Part shown: positions 23,599-34,607 of the stretch, one piece after another
Position numbering within the stretch: position 1 is the stretch's first letter
Layout of the letters: the number at the start of each line of letters is the position of its first letter
From: Actinocatenispora sp963815125
Lineage (GTDB): Bacteria > Actinomycetota > Actinomycetes > Mycobacteriales > Micromonosporaceae
DNA length: 64,000 bases
Assembly: GCA_963815125.1 (NCBI GenBank)
Contig: CAWFFM010000001.1
Location: 682,001-746,000 of the forward strand
Direction: 5' to 3'
Program-made: the position numbers and the translations under genes
Notes under the pieces: generated by a model
What the model saw: only the letters and a program-made list of their open reading frames with translations
The model's database searches: none
What the model was told of the DNA's origin: nothing

Positions 23599-25698
23599 GG
23601 CGGCCGATGCGCCGGGCGGACCGGCGGCCGGCTCGTCGGGGACCCGAGACAGCCGGCTGGGCCACCAGATGTACCGGCCGATGTCCAGGTTGAGCGCGGT
23701 GACCAGGATCGAACGGACCACGATGGTGTCCAGCAGGACGCCGAAGGCGACCGCGAAACCGATCTCGGCGAACGCGGTCACCGGCAGGGTGGCCAGTACC
23801 GCGAACGTGCCGGCCAGTACCAGCCCGGCCGAGGTGATCACGCCGCCGGTGGCGGCCAGGCCGAGCAGGGACGCCCGCCGGGTGCCGTGCCGGTGCGCCT
23901 CCTCCCGTACCCGGGTCATCAGGAAGATGTTGTAGTCGATGCCCAGCGCCACCAGGAAGACGAACACGAACAACGGCAGCGAGGTGTCGGCGCCGCCGAA
24001 ACCGAAGACGTGCCGGAAGACCAGGGCACTGGCACCCAGCGCCGCGCCGAAGGACAGTACGACGGTGGCCACCAGCAGCAACGGCGCGACCAGCGCGCGC
24101 AGCAGCAGCGCCAGGATGATGAGGACCACCGCCAGCACGATCGGGATGATCAGGTCGCGGTCGTGCGCCGCCGCCCGCTGGACGTCCAGGTTGATCGCCG
24201 TGTTCCCGCCGACCAGCGCGTCGGCGCCGGGCACCGCGTGTACCCGGGAACGGACCCGGTCCACCGTGCGGTACGCCTCGTGGCTGTCCGGAGCGGAGGT
24301 CAGGGTGCCCTGCAGGTAGCTCCGGCCGCCACGGCTGACCGGTGGGGTGACGGTGCGTCCGGCGATGCCCGGGGTACCGGCGAAGCTTGCCCGAACCTGC
24401 GCGACCCGGCTGCTGTTGGTGACCACCACGACCGGGCTGCCCGATCCGGCCGGGAAGTGTCGACCCAGCACCTCCTCACCCACCACGGAATCCGGGCTGC
24501 CGCGGAACGTCTCCTTGTTGGTCAGCCCGTCGGCGCCCAACTGGACGATGCCGATTGCCAGGGCACCGAGTACCAGCGCGGTGATGATCCAGGTCGTTCT
24601 GGGGCGGTGCGAGATCCGGCCACCGATCCGGGCCCACATGCCGGTGATGGTCGGTTCGGCGGAACCGTAGTGCGGGCGGGCCGGCCAGAAGATCCACCGG
24701 CCGAAGGTCACCAGCAGCGCCGGCAGCAGGGTGAGCATGACGACCAGCGCGACGGCGATGCCGATCGCCGCGACCGGGCCAAGTCCCTTGGTCGAGTTGG
24801 TTTCGGCGAACAGCAGGCACAGCATGCCCAGTACCACGGTGGAGCCGCTGGCCAGGATCGCCGGTCCGGCCCGGTGCAGGGCGACGGTCATCGCCTCGTG
24901 CCGGTCGGTATGCCGGCGCAGCTCCTCGCGGTATCGGGCGATGAGCAGCAGGGCGTAGTCGGTACCGGCGCCGAACACCAGCACGGTCAGGATCCCGGCG
25001 CTCTGCGCGTTGACCGTCAGCCCGGTGTGCCGGGCCAGCAGGTAGATCACCCCCTGTGCGGCGACCAGGGCCACACCTGCGGAGACCACCGGCAGGATCC
25101 ACAGCACCGGACTGCGGTAGGTGAACAGCAGGATCACCACGACCACGCCGATGGTGGCGAACAGCAGGGTGCTGTCGATACCGGCGAACGCCTTGTTCGA
25201 GTCCGATGCGTTCCCGGCCGGTCCGGTGATGTGTACCCGCAGGCCGTTCGCATCCGTGGTGGCGGTCCGTTTCAGATCCGCGACGGCCGATTCGGCCTTC
25301 GACCAGCCGGCGGAGCCCAGGTTGAGCGGCACGATGGTCTGTACGGCCTGTCGGTCGGCCGACGGGACCGGTCCGATGATCTTGCCGTCCAGGGTGCTCA
25401 GCGCGCCGAACTTGCGCGCATCGGAGATCACCTTCGCCCGGTCCGCCGCGGTCAGCCCGCCGGGCCGGTCGTACACCACCACGGCCGGGATCGTGTTGGG
25501 CGAGGTGAACCGGGCCTGGATGTCCAGAGCCCGGGTGGATTCCGCGCTGCCCGGCAGCCACGACTTGGCATCGTTCTTCTCCACCCCGCCCAGCTTGCCC
25601 GCGAGGGGTCCGGTCAGCACGACCACCACCACCCAGAACAGGATGACGAGGTACTTGACCCACCTGCCGGTGAGGATGCTGCCCACAGACCTGGTCAT
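23587..25698 (-). CDS. MMPL-family (RND) membrane transporter
   Basis: The 703-residue protein has the MMPL layout: one N-terminal helix (YLVILFWVVVVVLTG), a large outer loop, five helices with VLVFGAGTDYALLLIARYRE, a second outer loop (about 370-500), and a second bundle with FLVALGIDYNIFLMTRVREE. The paired GTDYALL and GIDYNIF motifs are the proton-relay Asp-Tyr pairs of mycobacterial MmpL proteins. The ATG at 25698 has GGGGGAG just upstream; a GTG 21 bp earlier is less likely. MMPL proteins export lipids or small toxic molecules. Which one here is unknown. Confidence 0.93.
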   Translation of the reverse strand: MTRSVGSILTGRWVKYLVILFWVVVVVLTGPLAGKLGGVEKNDAKSWLPGSAESTRALDIQARFTSPNTIPAVVVYDRPGGLTAADRAKVISDARKFGALSTLDGKIIGPVPSADRQAVQTIVPLNLGSAGWSKAESAVADLKRTATTDANGLRVHITGPAGNASDSNKAFAGIDSTLLFATIGVVVVILLFTYRSPVLWILPVVSAGVALVAAQGVIYLLARHTGLTVNAQSAGILTVLVFGAGTDYALLLIARYREELRRHTDRHEAMTVALHRAGPAILASGSTVVLGMLCLLFAETNSTKGLGPVAAIGIAVALVVMLTLLPALLVTFGRWIFWPARPHYGSAEPTITGMWARIGGRISHRPRTTWIITALVLGALAIGIVQLGADGLTNKETFRGSPDSVVGEEVLGRHFPAGSGSPVVVVTNSSRVAQVRASFAGTPGIAGRTVTPPVSRGGRSYLQGTLTSAPDSHEAYRTVDRVRSRVHAVPGADALVGGNTAINLDVQRAAAHDRDLIIPIVLAVVLIILALLLRALVAPLLLVATVVLSFGAALGASALVFRHVFGFGGADTSLPLFVFVFLVALGIDYNIFLMTRVREEAHRHGTRRASLLGLAATGGVITSAGLVLAGTFAVLATLPVTAFAEIGFAVAFGVLLDTIVVRSILVTALNLDIGRYIWWPSRLSRVPDEPAAGPPGASAASAR

Positions 25699-25824
25699 GC
25701 GCTCCCCCGAGTGCGCCACCGCCGACCGGATGCCTCACCAGTCATCGTGCATCGTCGGCTGACGCGCCACCGGGCAATGCGGCACGTTCGGGTCTCGGAT
25801 TCGCCGTTCCTGCTCTGCTACGGG

Positions 25825-25868
25825 GAAGGACCCGACCAGCTGGCACTGCCGTGCCGGTCGGGTCCTTC
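25825..25868. terminator. Hairpin terminator after the GH43 gene
   Basis: GAAGGACCCGACC (25825-25837) pairs perfectly with 25856-25868, and the 18-nt loop contains a smaller GGCAC/GTGCC stem. It lies 20 bp past the GH43 stop and before the MMPL promoter region. Confidence 0.75.
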
Positions 25869-25887
25869 GCCTACCTGGATGCCGGGT

Positions 25888-27219
25888 TCAGGCCAGTTCG
25901 AGGTAGTCCAGCTCGGCGTAGGCGGTGCGGTGGGTCAGCCGCAGGGTGTTCCAGCCCTGGGTGAGGGTGACCCCGACATTCACCTGAGCCCAGTTCTCCC
26001 AGCCGTGGTCGGGGTAGTCGACCACGCTCGCAGCGCCCCCGTTGACGGTCAGCGTCTGCTGGGCGGCACCGTAGCCGGCCGCGTATCCGATGTGTGCGGT
26101 GTATGCGCCGGCGGTCGGCGCGTACACGCTCAGCTGCACCCAGCTGTCCGCGTTGTCGATCTTGCCGACCACCGAGCCCTGCGAGGCGGTGGCATCGTCG
26201 CGGGCGGCGCAGTCGTTGAGCGTGCCGCGTTCGGCCTCGTACCGGACCCGGCTGCCCCGTACCACCGGCAGGTCGTTCGCCCAGCCGAGGTCGGCGACGT
26301 ACATGCCGCGGATCGTGTAGTTGTTCAGCCAGCCGTGGAACACCAACTGGCCCCCCACCACGTCGGCGCCGCCCGGCCCGCGGACCGTACCGTCGAGCGA
26401 GTCGGTGGTCAGCAACGGCCGGTACGCCTTCTGGTACGTGCCGGTGAGGGTTGTGGAGGTCGCGTAGCTGGTGGCGTACGCGTCATGGCCGTAGTTGTTC
26501 TGCGAGTAGAAGAGCACGTAACGCGACGGCCGGTGCACCAGTACGGGTGCCTCGATGACCCCGCCCTCGTCGGCGCGGTCGTTGCGCAGCAGCTCATGCC
26601 GGCCGCCCACGAGGGTGACCCCGTCGGCGGCGACCTGCTGCAGCCACAGCGACGGCGGTTGGCCGATGGAGTTTCCGTCGTTCTTGTACAGCAGGTAGCG
26701 GGTGCCGTCGGTGTCGACGAAGCTGGACGGGTCGATCTCGCCGCCCTCGCCCGCGTTGCAGATCAGCGGTCCGGTGCCGACCGGGGTGAACGGCCCCGCC
26801 GGCGAGGCGGCGGTCGCCGCGCCGAGGCACTGGGTGTTCGCCGCGGCGCTGTGCGCGGCGTAGTAGAGCAGGTACCTGCCGTCGGCGCGCTGTGAGACGT
26901 CCGGCGCCCAGGTACGGCCCGGGGTGGCCCACTGGCCGAGGTTGGGCAGCGCGTCGGTGCTCGACACGGTCCACGGGCCGCGTACCGCTGGGGCGGTGGC
27001 GACCGGCAGGTTGGCCCCGCTGTTGGTGGAGTAGGCGTAGTAGGTGCTGCCGAACTTCGACACGTCGGGGTCGGGGAAGTCGCGATTGATGACCAGTGTC
27101 GGCTCGACGGTGGCGGCGGGGTGCACGCGTGGCATGGCTGAGACCGGTACCGCGGAGCCGGTGAGAACGGCGCACAGGGCCACGCTGGCGCAGACTGAAA
27201 GGACGCGGACGATACGCAT
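25888..27219 (-). CDS. Secreted GH43-family glycosidase with a C-terminal carbohydrate-binding domain
   Basis: The 443-residue protein begins with a Sec signal (MRIVRVLSVCASVALCAVLT, cleavage near AMPRVHPAA). The five-bladed GH43 domain follows, with the catalytic base in NRDFPDPDVSKF, a mid-domain GEIDPSSFVDTDGTRYLLYK (pKa-modulating Asp) and the acid in EGGVIEAPVLVH. Residues about 320-443 form a CBM6/35-like beta-sandwich (RYEAERGTLNDC, SWVQLSVYAPTAGAY, ending ELDYLELA). The family acts on arabinan or xylan side chains; arabinanase or arabinofuranosidase is most likely. The ATG at 27219 follows GGGAGG. A LacI-like operator overlaps its promoter. Confidence 0.92.
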   Translation of the reverse strand: MRIVRVLSVCASVALCAVLTGSAVPVSAMPRVHPAATVEPTLVINRDFPDPDVSKFGSTYYAYSTNSGANLPVATAPAVRGPWTVSSTDALPNLGQWATPGRTWAPDVSQRADGRYLLYYAAHSAAANTQCLGAATAASPAGPFTPVGTGPLICNAGEGGEIDPSSFVDTDGTRYLLYKNDGNSIGQPPSLWLQQVAADGVTLVGGRHELLRNDRADEGGVIEAPVLVHRPSRYVLFYSQNNYGHDAYATSYATSTTLTGTYQKAYRPLLTTDSLDGTVRGPGGADVVGGQLVFHGWLNNYTIRGMYVADLGWANDLPVVRGSRVRYEAERGTLNDCAARDDATASQGSVVGKIDNADSWVQLSVYAPTAGAYTAHIGYAAGYGAAQQTLTVNGGAASVVDYPDHGWENWAQVNVGVTLTQGWNTLRLTHRTAYAELDYLELA

Positions 27220-27238
27220 CTGACCTCCCGGGGATCTA

Positions 27239-27273
27239 TGCAACGTTGTACACGTCGTGCATCCGGGAGTAAA
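27239..27273 (-). promoter_or_regulatory. Promoter with LacI-like operator upstream of GH43
   Basis: TTTACT (27273-27268) and TACAAC (27250-27245) on the minus strand are spaced by 17 bp. The -10 is part of TGCAACGTTGTA (27239-27250), a near-palindrome with the central CG typical of LacI-family operators. A sugar-responsive repressor elsewhere in the genome is implied. Confidence 0.45.
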
Positions 27274-27297
27274 GCGTTGTCTGCCCCTGATGCCGGG

Positions 27298-27792
27298 TTA
27301 GCCGGCGGTGAGTGCCTTGTCGATCGTGGCGAGCAGCGTCGGGTCGTGTGGATCGGTGGTCGGGCGGAACCGGCCGAGCACCGTACCGTCCGGGGCCAGT
27401 ACGAACTTCTCGAAGTTCCACTGCACGTCACCGGCGATGCCCTCACTGTCGGCGGTGCCGGTGAGCTGCTGGTAGATCGGGTGCCGGCCGTCGCCGTTGA
27501 CCTCGAGCTTCTCGGTCAGCGGGAAGCTCACCCCGTACGTGGTGGCGCAGAAGGTCTGGATCTCCTGTGCGTTGCCCGGCTCCTGTTCGCCGAACTGGTT
27601 GCAGGGCAACCCGACGATGGTCAGGCCGCGCGCGCCGAGTTCGGTCTGCAGTTCCTCCAGGCCGGTGTACTGCGGGGTCAGCCCGCACCGGGAGGCCACG
27701 TTGACCAGCAGCAGCGCATTGCCGCCTGCCAGCTCACGTAGCGTGGTCGGTGTGCCGTCCAGTGCGTTGACCGGTACGTCGAGTACGGACAC
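27298..27792 (-). CDS. Glutathione peroxidase-family (thioredoxin-dependent) peroxidase
   Basis: The 164-residue protein has the peroxidatic Cys in NVASRCGLTPQY (Cys, not selenocysteine), the conserved GLPCNQFGEQEPG with the second Cys, and WNFEKFVLAPDG with the active-site Trp-Asn. The second Cys in the Gln-loop is the mark of thioredoxin-dependent GPx-like peroxidases, which fits actinobacteria that use mycothiol rather than glutathione. The GTG at 27792 follows AAGGAGG. It is monocistronic, or cotranscribed with the siderophore-interacting gene 66 bp upstream. Confidence 0.94.
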   Translation of the reverse strand: MSVLDVPVNALDGTPTTLRELAGGNALLLVNVASRCGLTPQYTGLEELQTELGARGLTIVGLPCNQFGEQEPGNAQEIQTFCATTYGVSFPLTEKLEVNGDGRHPIYQQLTGTADSEGIAGDVQWNFEKFVLAPDGTVLGRFRPTTDPHDPTLLATIDKALTAG

Positions 27793-27858
27793 CAGGTCCT
27801 CCTTGCCGATGGATGTTGATCCGACCCTACCGGCCGGGGCGTAGCTCGACCGGGGCGC

Positions 27859-28701
27859 TCACCGGGACTGCTGGGCGGCGAGTTCGGCGGCCTCGTCCTG
27901 GGCCCTCTCGGCCTTTTTGGCGACCCGGAAGTCCTCGTCGACCATGCCGCGCCGCCAGTACCCGGAGAGTGACAGCTGACCCCGGTCGAGCCCGCGGTCG
28001 TTGAGGAGATGCGCGCGCAACTGGCGGACCATGCCGGCCTCGCCGTGTACGAAGGCCTGCCCGGTGCCGGAGGGGAGCTCCAGGGACCGGACCGCCTCGG
28101 GCAATGTCGGGTCGGTGCCCCGGTGCAGCCAGCGAAGGTGCAGCTCACCCGGGCAGGTCAGCGGCTGTTCTTCGGTCGCGTCGGCCACCTCGATGAACGC
28201 CCAGGCCGGCGTTCCGGCCGGGATGCGTTCCAGTGCGGCAGCGATCGCCGGCAGCGCGGCCTCGTCGCCGGCCAACAGATGCCAGTCGGCCCCGGCGTCG
28301 GGCGCGTACGCACCGCCAGGGCCGCGGAACATGATCTGGTCACCGGGCTTGAGTGCGGCGGCCCACGGCCCGGCCAGTCCCTCTTCGCCGTGGTAGACGA
28401 AGTCGATGGCGAGTTCGCCGACCTCCGGCCGGAGATAACGGACGGTATAGCTGCGCAGCGCCGGCCACTGCTCCCGGGGCAGTCGCTCGTGGATCACGTC
28501 CAGGTCGAACGGTGCCGGGTAGTCCACTCCGGGTCGCGGAAAGATGATCTTCACGTACCGGTCGGTGAACTCGTTGTCGACGAAATCCGCCAGGCCGGGG
28601 CCGCCGGCGACGATCCGGACCAGATGCGGGGTCATCCATTCCGAGCGAAGTACCTCGAGTGTGACGAGTCGCTTACCACTTCGGGTCGACCGCTCCGCCA
28701 T
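27859..28701 (-). CDS. Siderophore-interacting FAD protein (ViuB/SIP family ferric reductase)
   Basis: The 280-residue protein has an FAD-binding domain (PHLVRIVAGGPGLADF, RSYTVRYLRPEVGELAIDFV, GPWAAALKPGDQI) and a C-terminal NADPH-type domain (LLAGDEAALPAIAAALERIP, AFVHGEAGMVRQLRAHL, LSGYWRRGMVDEDF). This matches SIP reductases that release iron from imported ferric siderophores in the cytoplasm. The ATG at 28701 has GGGAGG 9 bp upstream. An IdeR/DmdR-like box at 28726-28744 implies repression by iron. No siderophore synthesis or uptake genes are in the window. Confidence 0.93.
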   Translation of the reverse strand: MAERSTRSGKRLVTLEVLRSEWMTPHLVRIVAGGPGLADFVDNEFTDRYVKIIFPRPGVDYPAPFDLDVIHERLPREQWPALRSYTVRYLRPEVGELAIDFVYHGEEGLAGPWAAALKPGDQIMFRGPGGAYAPDAGADWHLLAGDEAALPAIAAALERIPAGTPAWAFIEVADATEEQPLTCPGELHLRWLHRGTDPTLPEAVRSLELPSGTGQAFVHGEAGMVRQLRAHLLNDRGLDRGQLSLSGYWRRGMVDEDFRVAKKAERAQDEAAELAAQQSR

Positions 28702-28725
28702 GTGGTTGATCCTCCCGCTCGCCCA

Positions 28726-28744
28726 GTGAGTGAGGCTAGCCTAA
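28726..28744. promoter_or_regulatory. IdeR/DmdR-like iron box
   Basis: The minus-strand 19-mer TTAGGCTAGCCTCACTCAC matches the actinobacterial iron-box consensus (TTAGGTTAGGCTAACCTAA) well in its left half and moderately in its right. It lies 25 bp upstream of the siderophore-interacting gene start. Confidence 0.65.
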
Positions 28745-28837
28745 CTTGTCGATCTGGCTGGTCACGCCGGGGTGTACCGGCCAGGTTCAGCCAATCGACC
28801 GATCGGCCCGGGCCGTTCACTGCTCTAGCCTCGATCC

Positions 28838-29053
28838 GTGATCAACCTTGAGGATGAGATCCGCCGCTTTGTCCACTCCCGCTATCAGGCGATCTTCGAC
28901 CAGGTGCAGGCCAGCCACGCGCGCCGTCCGGCGGCCGTGGTCAAGCAGGCGATCCTGGACCAGCTCCGCCGCACCGGTACCACCCCACGGATGGACCTTG
29001 TCGACTCCGCGGCGGCGGCCATCTCCGCCGGTGAACCGTTCGAACTGCCCTGA
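28838..29053 (+). CDS. Small conserved-looking hypothetical protein (71 aa)
   Basis: The predicted protein is highly charged and helical (INLEDEIRRFVHSRYQAIFD, RRPAAVVKQAILDQL, then TPRMDLVDSAAAAISAGEPF) with no membrane segment. There is no clear ribosome binding site, but TAGCCT at 28826-28831 is 6 bp before the GTG, so a leaderless mRNA is plausible. It diverges from the siderophore-interacting gene and precedes the M20 peptidase by 91 bp. I do not recognise the family. Confidence 0.65.
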   Translation: MINLEDEIRRFVHSRYQAIFDQVQASHARRPAAVVKQAILDQLRRTGTTPRMDLVDSAAAAISAGEPFELP

Positions 29054-29144
29054 CCGTACGCGTTCGGGCGCCCGGCGGGGTGACGCAAGCGTGTGGCCCC
29101 GGGAGATGGTGGCCGCCGTCGCCTCCGGCCGGCAGGATGATTCC

Positions 29145-30245
29145 GTGGACCATGATGCACTACTTACGGTGGCCGAAAAGCTGCTCGCCGTACGTTCCAC
29201 CGCTGAGCGCCCCGGGCAGCTCCACCGGGCGCTGGACCTGGTCCTCGACCATGTCGGACCGGCTTTCACCGTGCGGCGGTTCCACTCCGGCGACAAGCCC
29301 AGCGCGCTGGTGTACGCCGGCCCCGACCGGGACGACTTCCGGGTCATCCTCAACGCCCACCTGGATGTCGTTCCCGCAGCGGACCCACGCCAGTTCGTCG
29401 CCCGGCGCGTCGGCGACCGGTTGTACGCACGCGGGGCGCAGGACATGAAGCTCTCCGCGCTCGTCCTGGCGACGGTGTTTCGTGAACTGGCCGCGACCCT
29501 GCCCTACCCACTGGCGCTGCAACTGGTCACCGACGAGGAGGTCGGCGGACAGCACGGCACCCGCCACCAGCTCGACCAGGGGATCCGCGGCGGATTCGTG
29601 GTGATAGGTGAGCACAGTGGTCTGGACCTGGTGGTCGAATCGAAGGGCGTCATCGACGTCTCCCTCTTCGCCGAGGGGCGCGGGGGCCACGGCGCCTACC
29701 CCTGGCTGGGTGACAACGCCCTGCTCAAGCTGGTGCACAGCATCGAGCGGTTGACCCGCCGCTACCCGCAGCCGACCGAGGAGGTCTGGCGCAGCACGGT
29801 CACCGTGGCCCGCATCGACACGGACAACACGGCCGTCAACCAGATCCCCGCGCAGGCTTCCGCCCGACTGGACATCCGCTTCCCACCCACCGATCCGGAC
29901 CTCTACGAACGGACCCCCGAACAGGTCGCCGAGCATCTGCGCGGCTTCTGCTCGCCGGGGGTCGACGTGCTCGTGCACCGGCTCGAAGGTCCGCACCGGG
30001 TGGATCGGAACCGCGCGGAGATCGCCGTGCTGCGCCGGGCCGCCCGCGATCAGGGCTTCGCCGGCTCGTTCCTGCGCAAGCACGGCGCGGCCGACGGCCG
30101 GTTCTACTCGGTGCGGGGCATGGACGCGGTCATCTTCGGTGTCGGCGGCGACGGCCAGCACGGGCCGGAGGAGTACGCCGACCTGCGTACGCTCCGCCCG
30201 TACCACGACGCGTTGTGCCAGTTCCTCACCGAGCTGGCACCGTGA
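29145..30245 (+). CDS. M20-family metallopeptidase/deacylase
   Basis: The 366-residue protein has the M20 zinc-site series: NAHLDVVPA (His, Asp), ARGAQDMK (bridging Asp), TDEEVGGQHG (catalytic Glu and metal Glu), and a late KHGAADGRFYS-GHG-like metal region (GDGQHGPEEYADL). The middle lid domain carries GRGGHGAYPWLGDNAL. The closest functional classes are succinyl-diaminopimelate desuccinylase, acetylornithine deacetylase and aminoacylase, which I cannot separate from sequence. GTG 29145 is chosen with AGGA 8 bp upstream; an ATG at 29106 is possible. Confidence 0.9.
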   Translation: MDHDALLTVAEKLLAVRSTAERPGQLHRALDLVLDHVGPAFTVRRFHSGDKPSALVYAGPDRDDFRVILNAHLDVVPAADPRQFVARRVGDRLYARGAQDMKLSALVLATVFRELAATLPYPLALQLVTDEEVGGQHGTRHQLDQGIRGGFVVIGEHSGLDLVVESKGVIDVSLFAEGRGGHGAYPWLGDNALLKLVHSIERLTRRYPQPTEEVWRSTVTVARIDTDNTAVNQIPAQASARLDIRFPPTDPDLYERTPEQVAEHLRGFCSPGVDVLVHRLEGPHRVDRNRAEIAVLRRAARDQGFAGSFLRKHGAADGRFYSVRGMDAVIFGVGGDGQHGPEEYADLRTLRPYHDALCQFLTELAP

Positions 30246-30251
30246 CCGGAC

Positions 30252-30285
30252 CCCGGGGACGATGCCGTACGGCACCGTCCCCGGG
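30252..30285. terminator. Bidirectional hairpin terminator between M20 peptidase and acnA
   Basis: A 16-bp stem with one mismatch (30252-30267 with 30270-30285) closes on a 2-nt loop; the real loop must open a few pairs. It sits between the convergent stops at 30245 and 30363. Confidence 0.7.
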
Positions 30286-30362
30286 CAGCGGCCGATCGGT
30301 GCGGGCCAGCATCGTCCGGGTGGATCAGGTCGCGCCGGCCGCTCGTCGACCGGACTGCCAGG

Positions 30363-33158
<2,796 letters not shown>

Positions 33159-33219
33159 GTCGTACTCCTTCGTGTGGGTATGCAGTGCAGTCTCGCGCAC
33201 CGGCCGGTCCGCCAGGGAG

Positions 33220-33238
33220 TTAGGTAAGGCTCAGATCA
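33220..33238. promoter_or_regulatory. IdeR/DmdR-like iron box upstream of acnA
   Basis: The plus-strand 19-mer TTAGGTAAGGCTCAGATCA shares about 14 of 19 positions with the iron-box consensus, the left half being nearly perfect. It lies in the divergent region between acnA and the VOC gene. Confidence 0.6.
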
Positions 33239-33343
33239 CGCCTGGCCTGCGGTGCCGAGGTCTAGTAAACCGTACGTCCGTCTTGCTATCAACGCAAGCC
33301 ACTGTCATCCTGGCAGGGTCGGCCCGTCGTACCGGAGGTTTCC

Positions 33344-33706
33344 GTGATCCACCACGTCCAACTGTCCTGCCCACCCGACACCGAGGACACCCTGCGCGCC
33401 TTCTACGCCGGGGTGCTCGGGCTGACCGAGATCACCAAACCGCCGGTACTGGCCGCGCGGGGCGGCTGCTGGTTCCGCGGCACCGGCGAACTGACCGGGA
33501 TAGAACTGCACCTCGGGGTCGAAGCCGACTTCCGGCCCGCCCGTAAGGCCCACCCCGGCCTGCTGTGGCCCGACCTCGACGGACTCGCCCAGCGCCTGAC
33601 CGCCGCCGGTCACCCGGTCGACTGGGACGACAACTTCCCCGGCATGCGTCGATTCCACTCCGCCGACCCGCACGGCAACCGGCTGGAGTTCCTCACCCCG
33701 CAGTGA
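33344..33706 (+). CDS. VOC/glyoxalase-family protein
   Basis: The 120-residue protein has the vicinal-oxygen-chelate repeat. IHHVQLSCPPDTEDTLRAFY supplies the first His, IELHLGVEADF the second, and RRFHSADPHGNRLEFLTPQ the last metal Glu and the family ending. A single two-module domain means it should dimerise. The GTG at 33344 follows GGAGG. It diverges from acnA across the iron box. Substrate unknown; glyoxalase, dioxygenase and resistance members share these motifs. Confidence 0.88.
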   Translation: MIHHVQLSCPPDTEDTLRAFYAGVLGLTEITKPPVLAARGGCWFRGTGELTGIELHLGVEADFRPARKAHPGLLWPDLDGLAQRLTAAGHPVDWDDNFPGMRRFHSADPHGNRLEFLTPQ

Positions 33707-33782
33707 CCGGCCGGCTGTGCCGGAGGATTCCCTGGGTGAAATCTCCTGGCGTGCCCGGGCGGTGTTCGGTTTGACTGACCGG

Positions 33783-34544
33783 ATGTCCGACGATCGCGCC
33801 TACCTGAGCGCCAATACCGGGTACTGGAACACCAACCCGCCGGTCGACGCACTGCACGTCGCGCGTACCCAGTGGGCGGCCGAGCCGCGGTGGGGGATGT
33901 GGGGTGTCCCGCAGGCCGAAGTGCCGTTCTTTCCTGCCGACCTGTCCGGCCTGGACATGATCGAGCTGGGTTGCGGTACCGCGTACATCTGCGCCTGGGC
34001 CGCCCGTGCCGGCGCCCGCCCCGTCGGCGTCGATGTCTCGGCCCGTCAACTCGACGCCGCCCGTGCCATGCAGAGCGAGTACGGGCTGGACTTTCCGCTG
34101 CTGGAGGGCAACGCGGAGCAGGTGGCATACCCGGACGACAGCTTCGACCTGGCCGTCAGCGAGCACGGCGCCAGCGCCTGGTGCGACCCGGCACAGTGGA
34201 TTCCCGAGGCCGCTCGGCTACTGCGTCCCGGCGGGCAACTCGTCTTCCTGCGTAACTCGACGCTCGTCCGCCTCTGTCAGCCGCGCTCCGGACCGGCCGG
34301 CACCACCCTGCAGGTCCAGCAGCGCGGCATGTACCGGTTCTCCGGCGTCGACGAGGTTAGCTGCTTCGAACCGCCGGCCAGCACCATCGTCCGGATCCTG
34401 TGCGACGTCGGGTTCGTCGTCGAGGACCTCATCGACGTGTACGCCCCGGATGACGCCACGGTCAACGACTACGGCTACGTCACCGGTGACTGGGCCCGCC
34501 GCTGGCCCGCCGAGGAGATCTGGAAGGCGCGGCTACCCGGCTGA
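33783..34544 (+). CDS. Class I SAM-dependent methyltransferase
   Basis: The 253-residue protein has the SAM motif I MIELGCGTAYICAWAARAGA, the acidic end of strand 2 in VGVDVSARQLDAARAM, and motif III-like LLRPGGQLVFLRNSTL. The N-terminal part (YLSANTGYWNTNPPVDALHV, QTQWAAEPRWGMWG-like region) is seen in a common actinobacterial group of unknown acceptor. ATG 33783 is chosen because it begins the conserved sequence; the frame extends to a GTG at 33717. No clear ribosome binding site. Its acceptor substrate cannot be inferred. Confidence 0.88.
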   Translation: MSDDRAYLSANTGYWNTNPPVDALHVARTQWAAEPRWGMWGVPQAEVPFFPADLSGLDMIELGCGTAYICAWAARAGARPVGVDVSARQLDAARAMQSEYGLDFPLLEGNAEQVAYPDDSFDLAVSEHGASAWCDPAQWIPEAARLLRPGGQLVFLRNSTLVRLCQPRSGPAGTTLQVQQRGMYRFSGVDEVSCFEPPASTIVRILCDVGFVVEDLIDVYAPDDATVNDYGYVTGDWARRWPAEEIWKARLPG

Positions 34545-34564
34545 TTCCCACTCTCCCTGCTGAT

Positions 34565-34595
34565 GCGGTGGCCCGGCCCACCGCCGGGCCACCGC
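34565..34595. terminator. Bidirectional hairpin terminator
   Basis: A 13-bp perfect stem (GCGGTGGCCCGGC at 34565-34577 with 34583-34595) with a 5-nt loop lies between the convergent methyltransferase and aminopeptidase genes. Confidence 0.8.
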
Positions 34596-34607
34596 GGTGG
34601 CCTTCGC

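Noticed and set aside
23887..26895. A 1002-codon open frame on the plus strand, antisense to the MMPL and GH43 genes
   Set aside because: It spans two well-recognised genes and their terminator, and its translation is low complexity (HQ/RR/GG-rich). It is a by-product of strong third-position GC bias.
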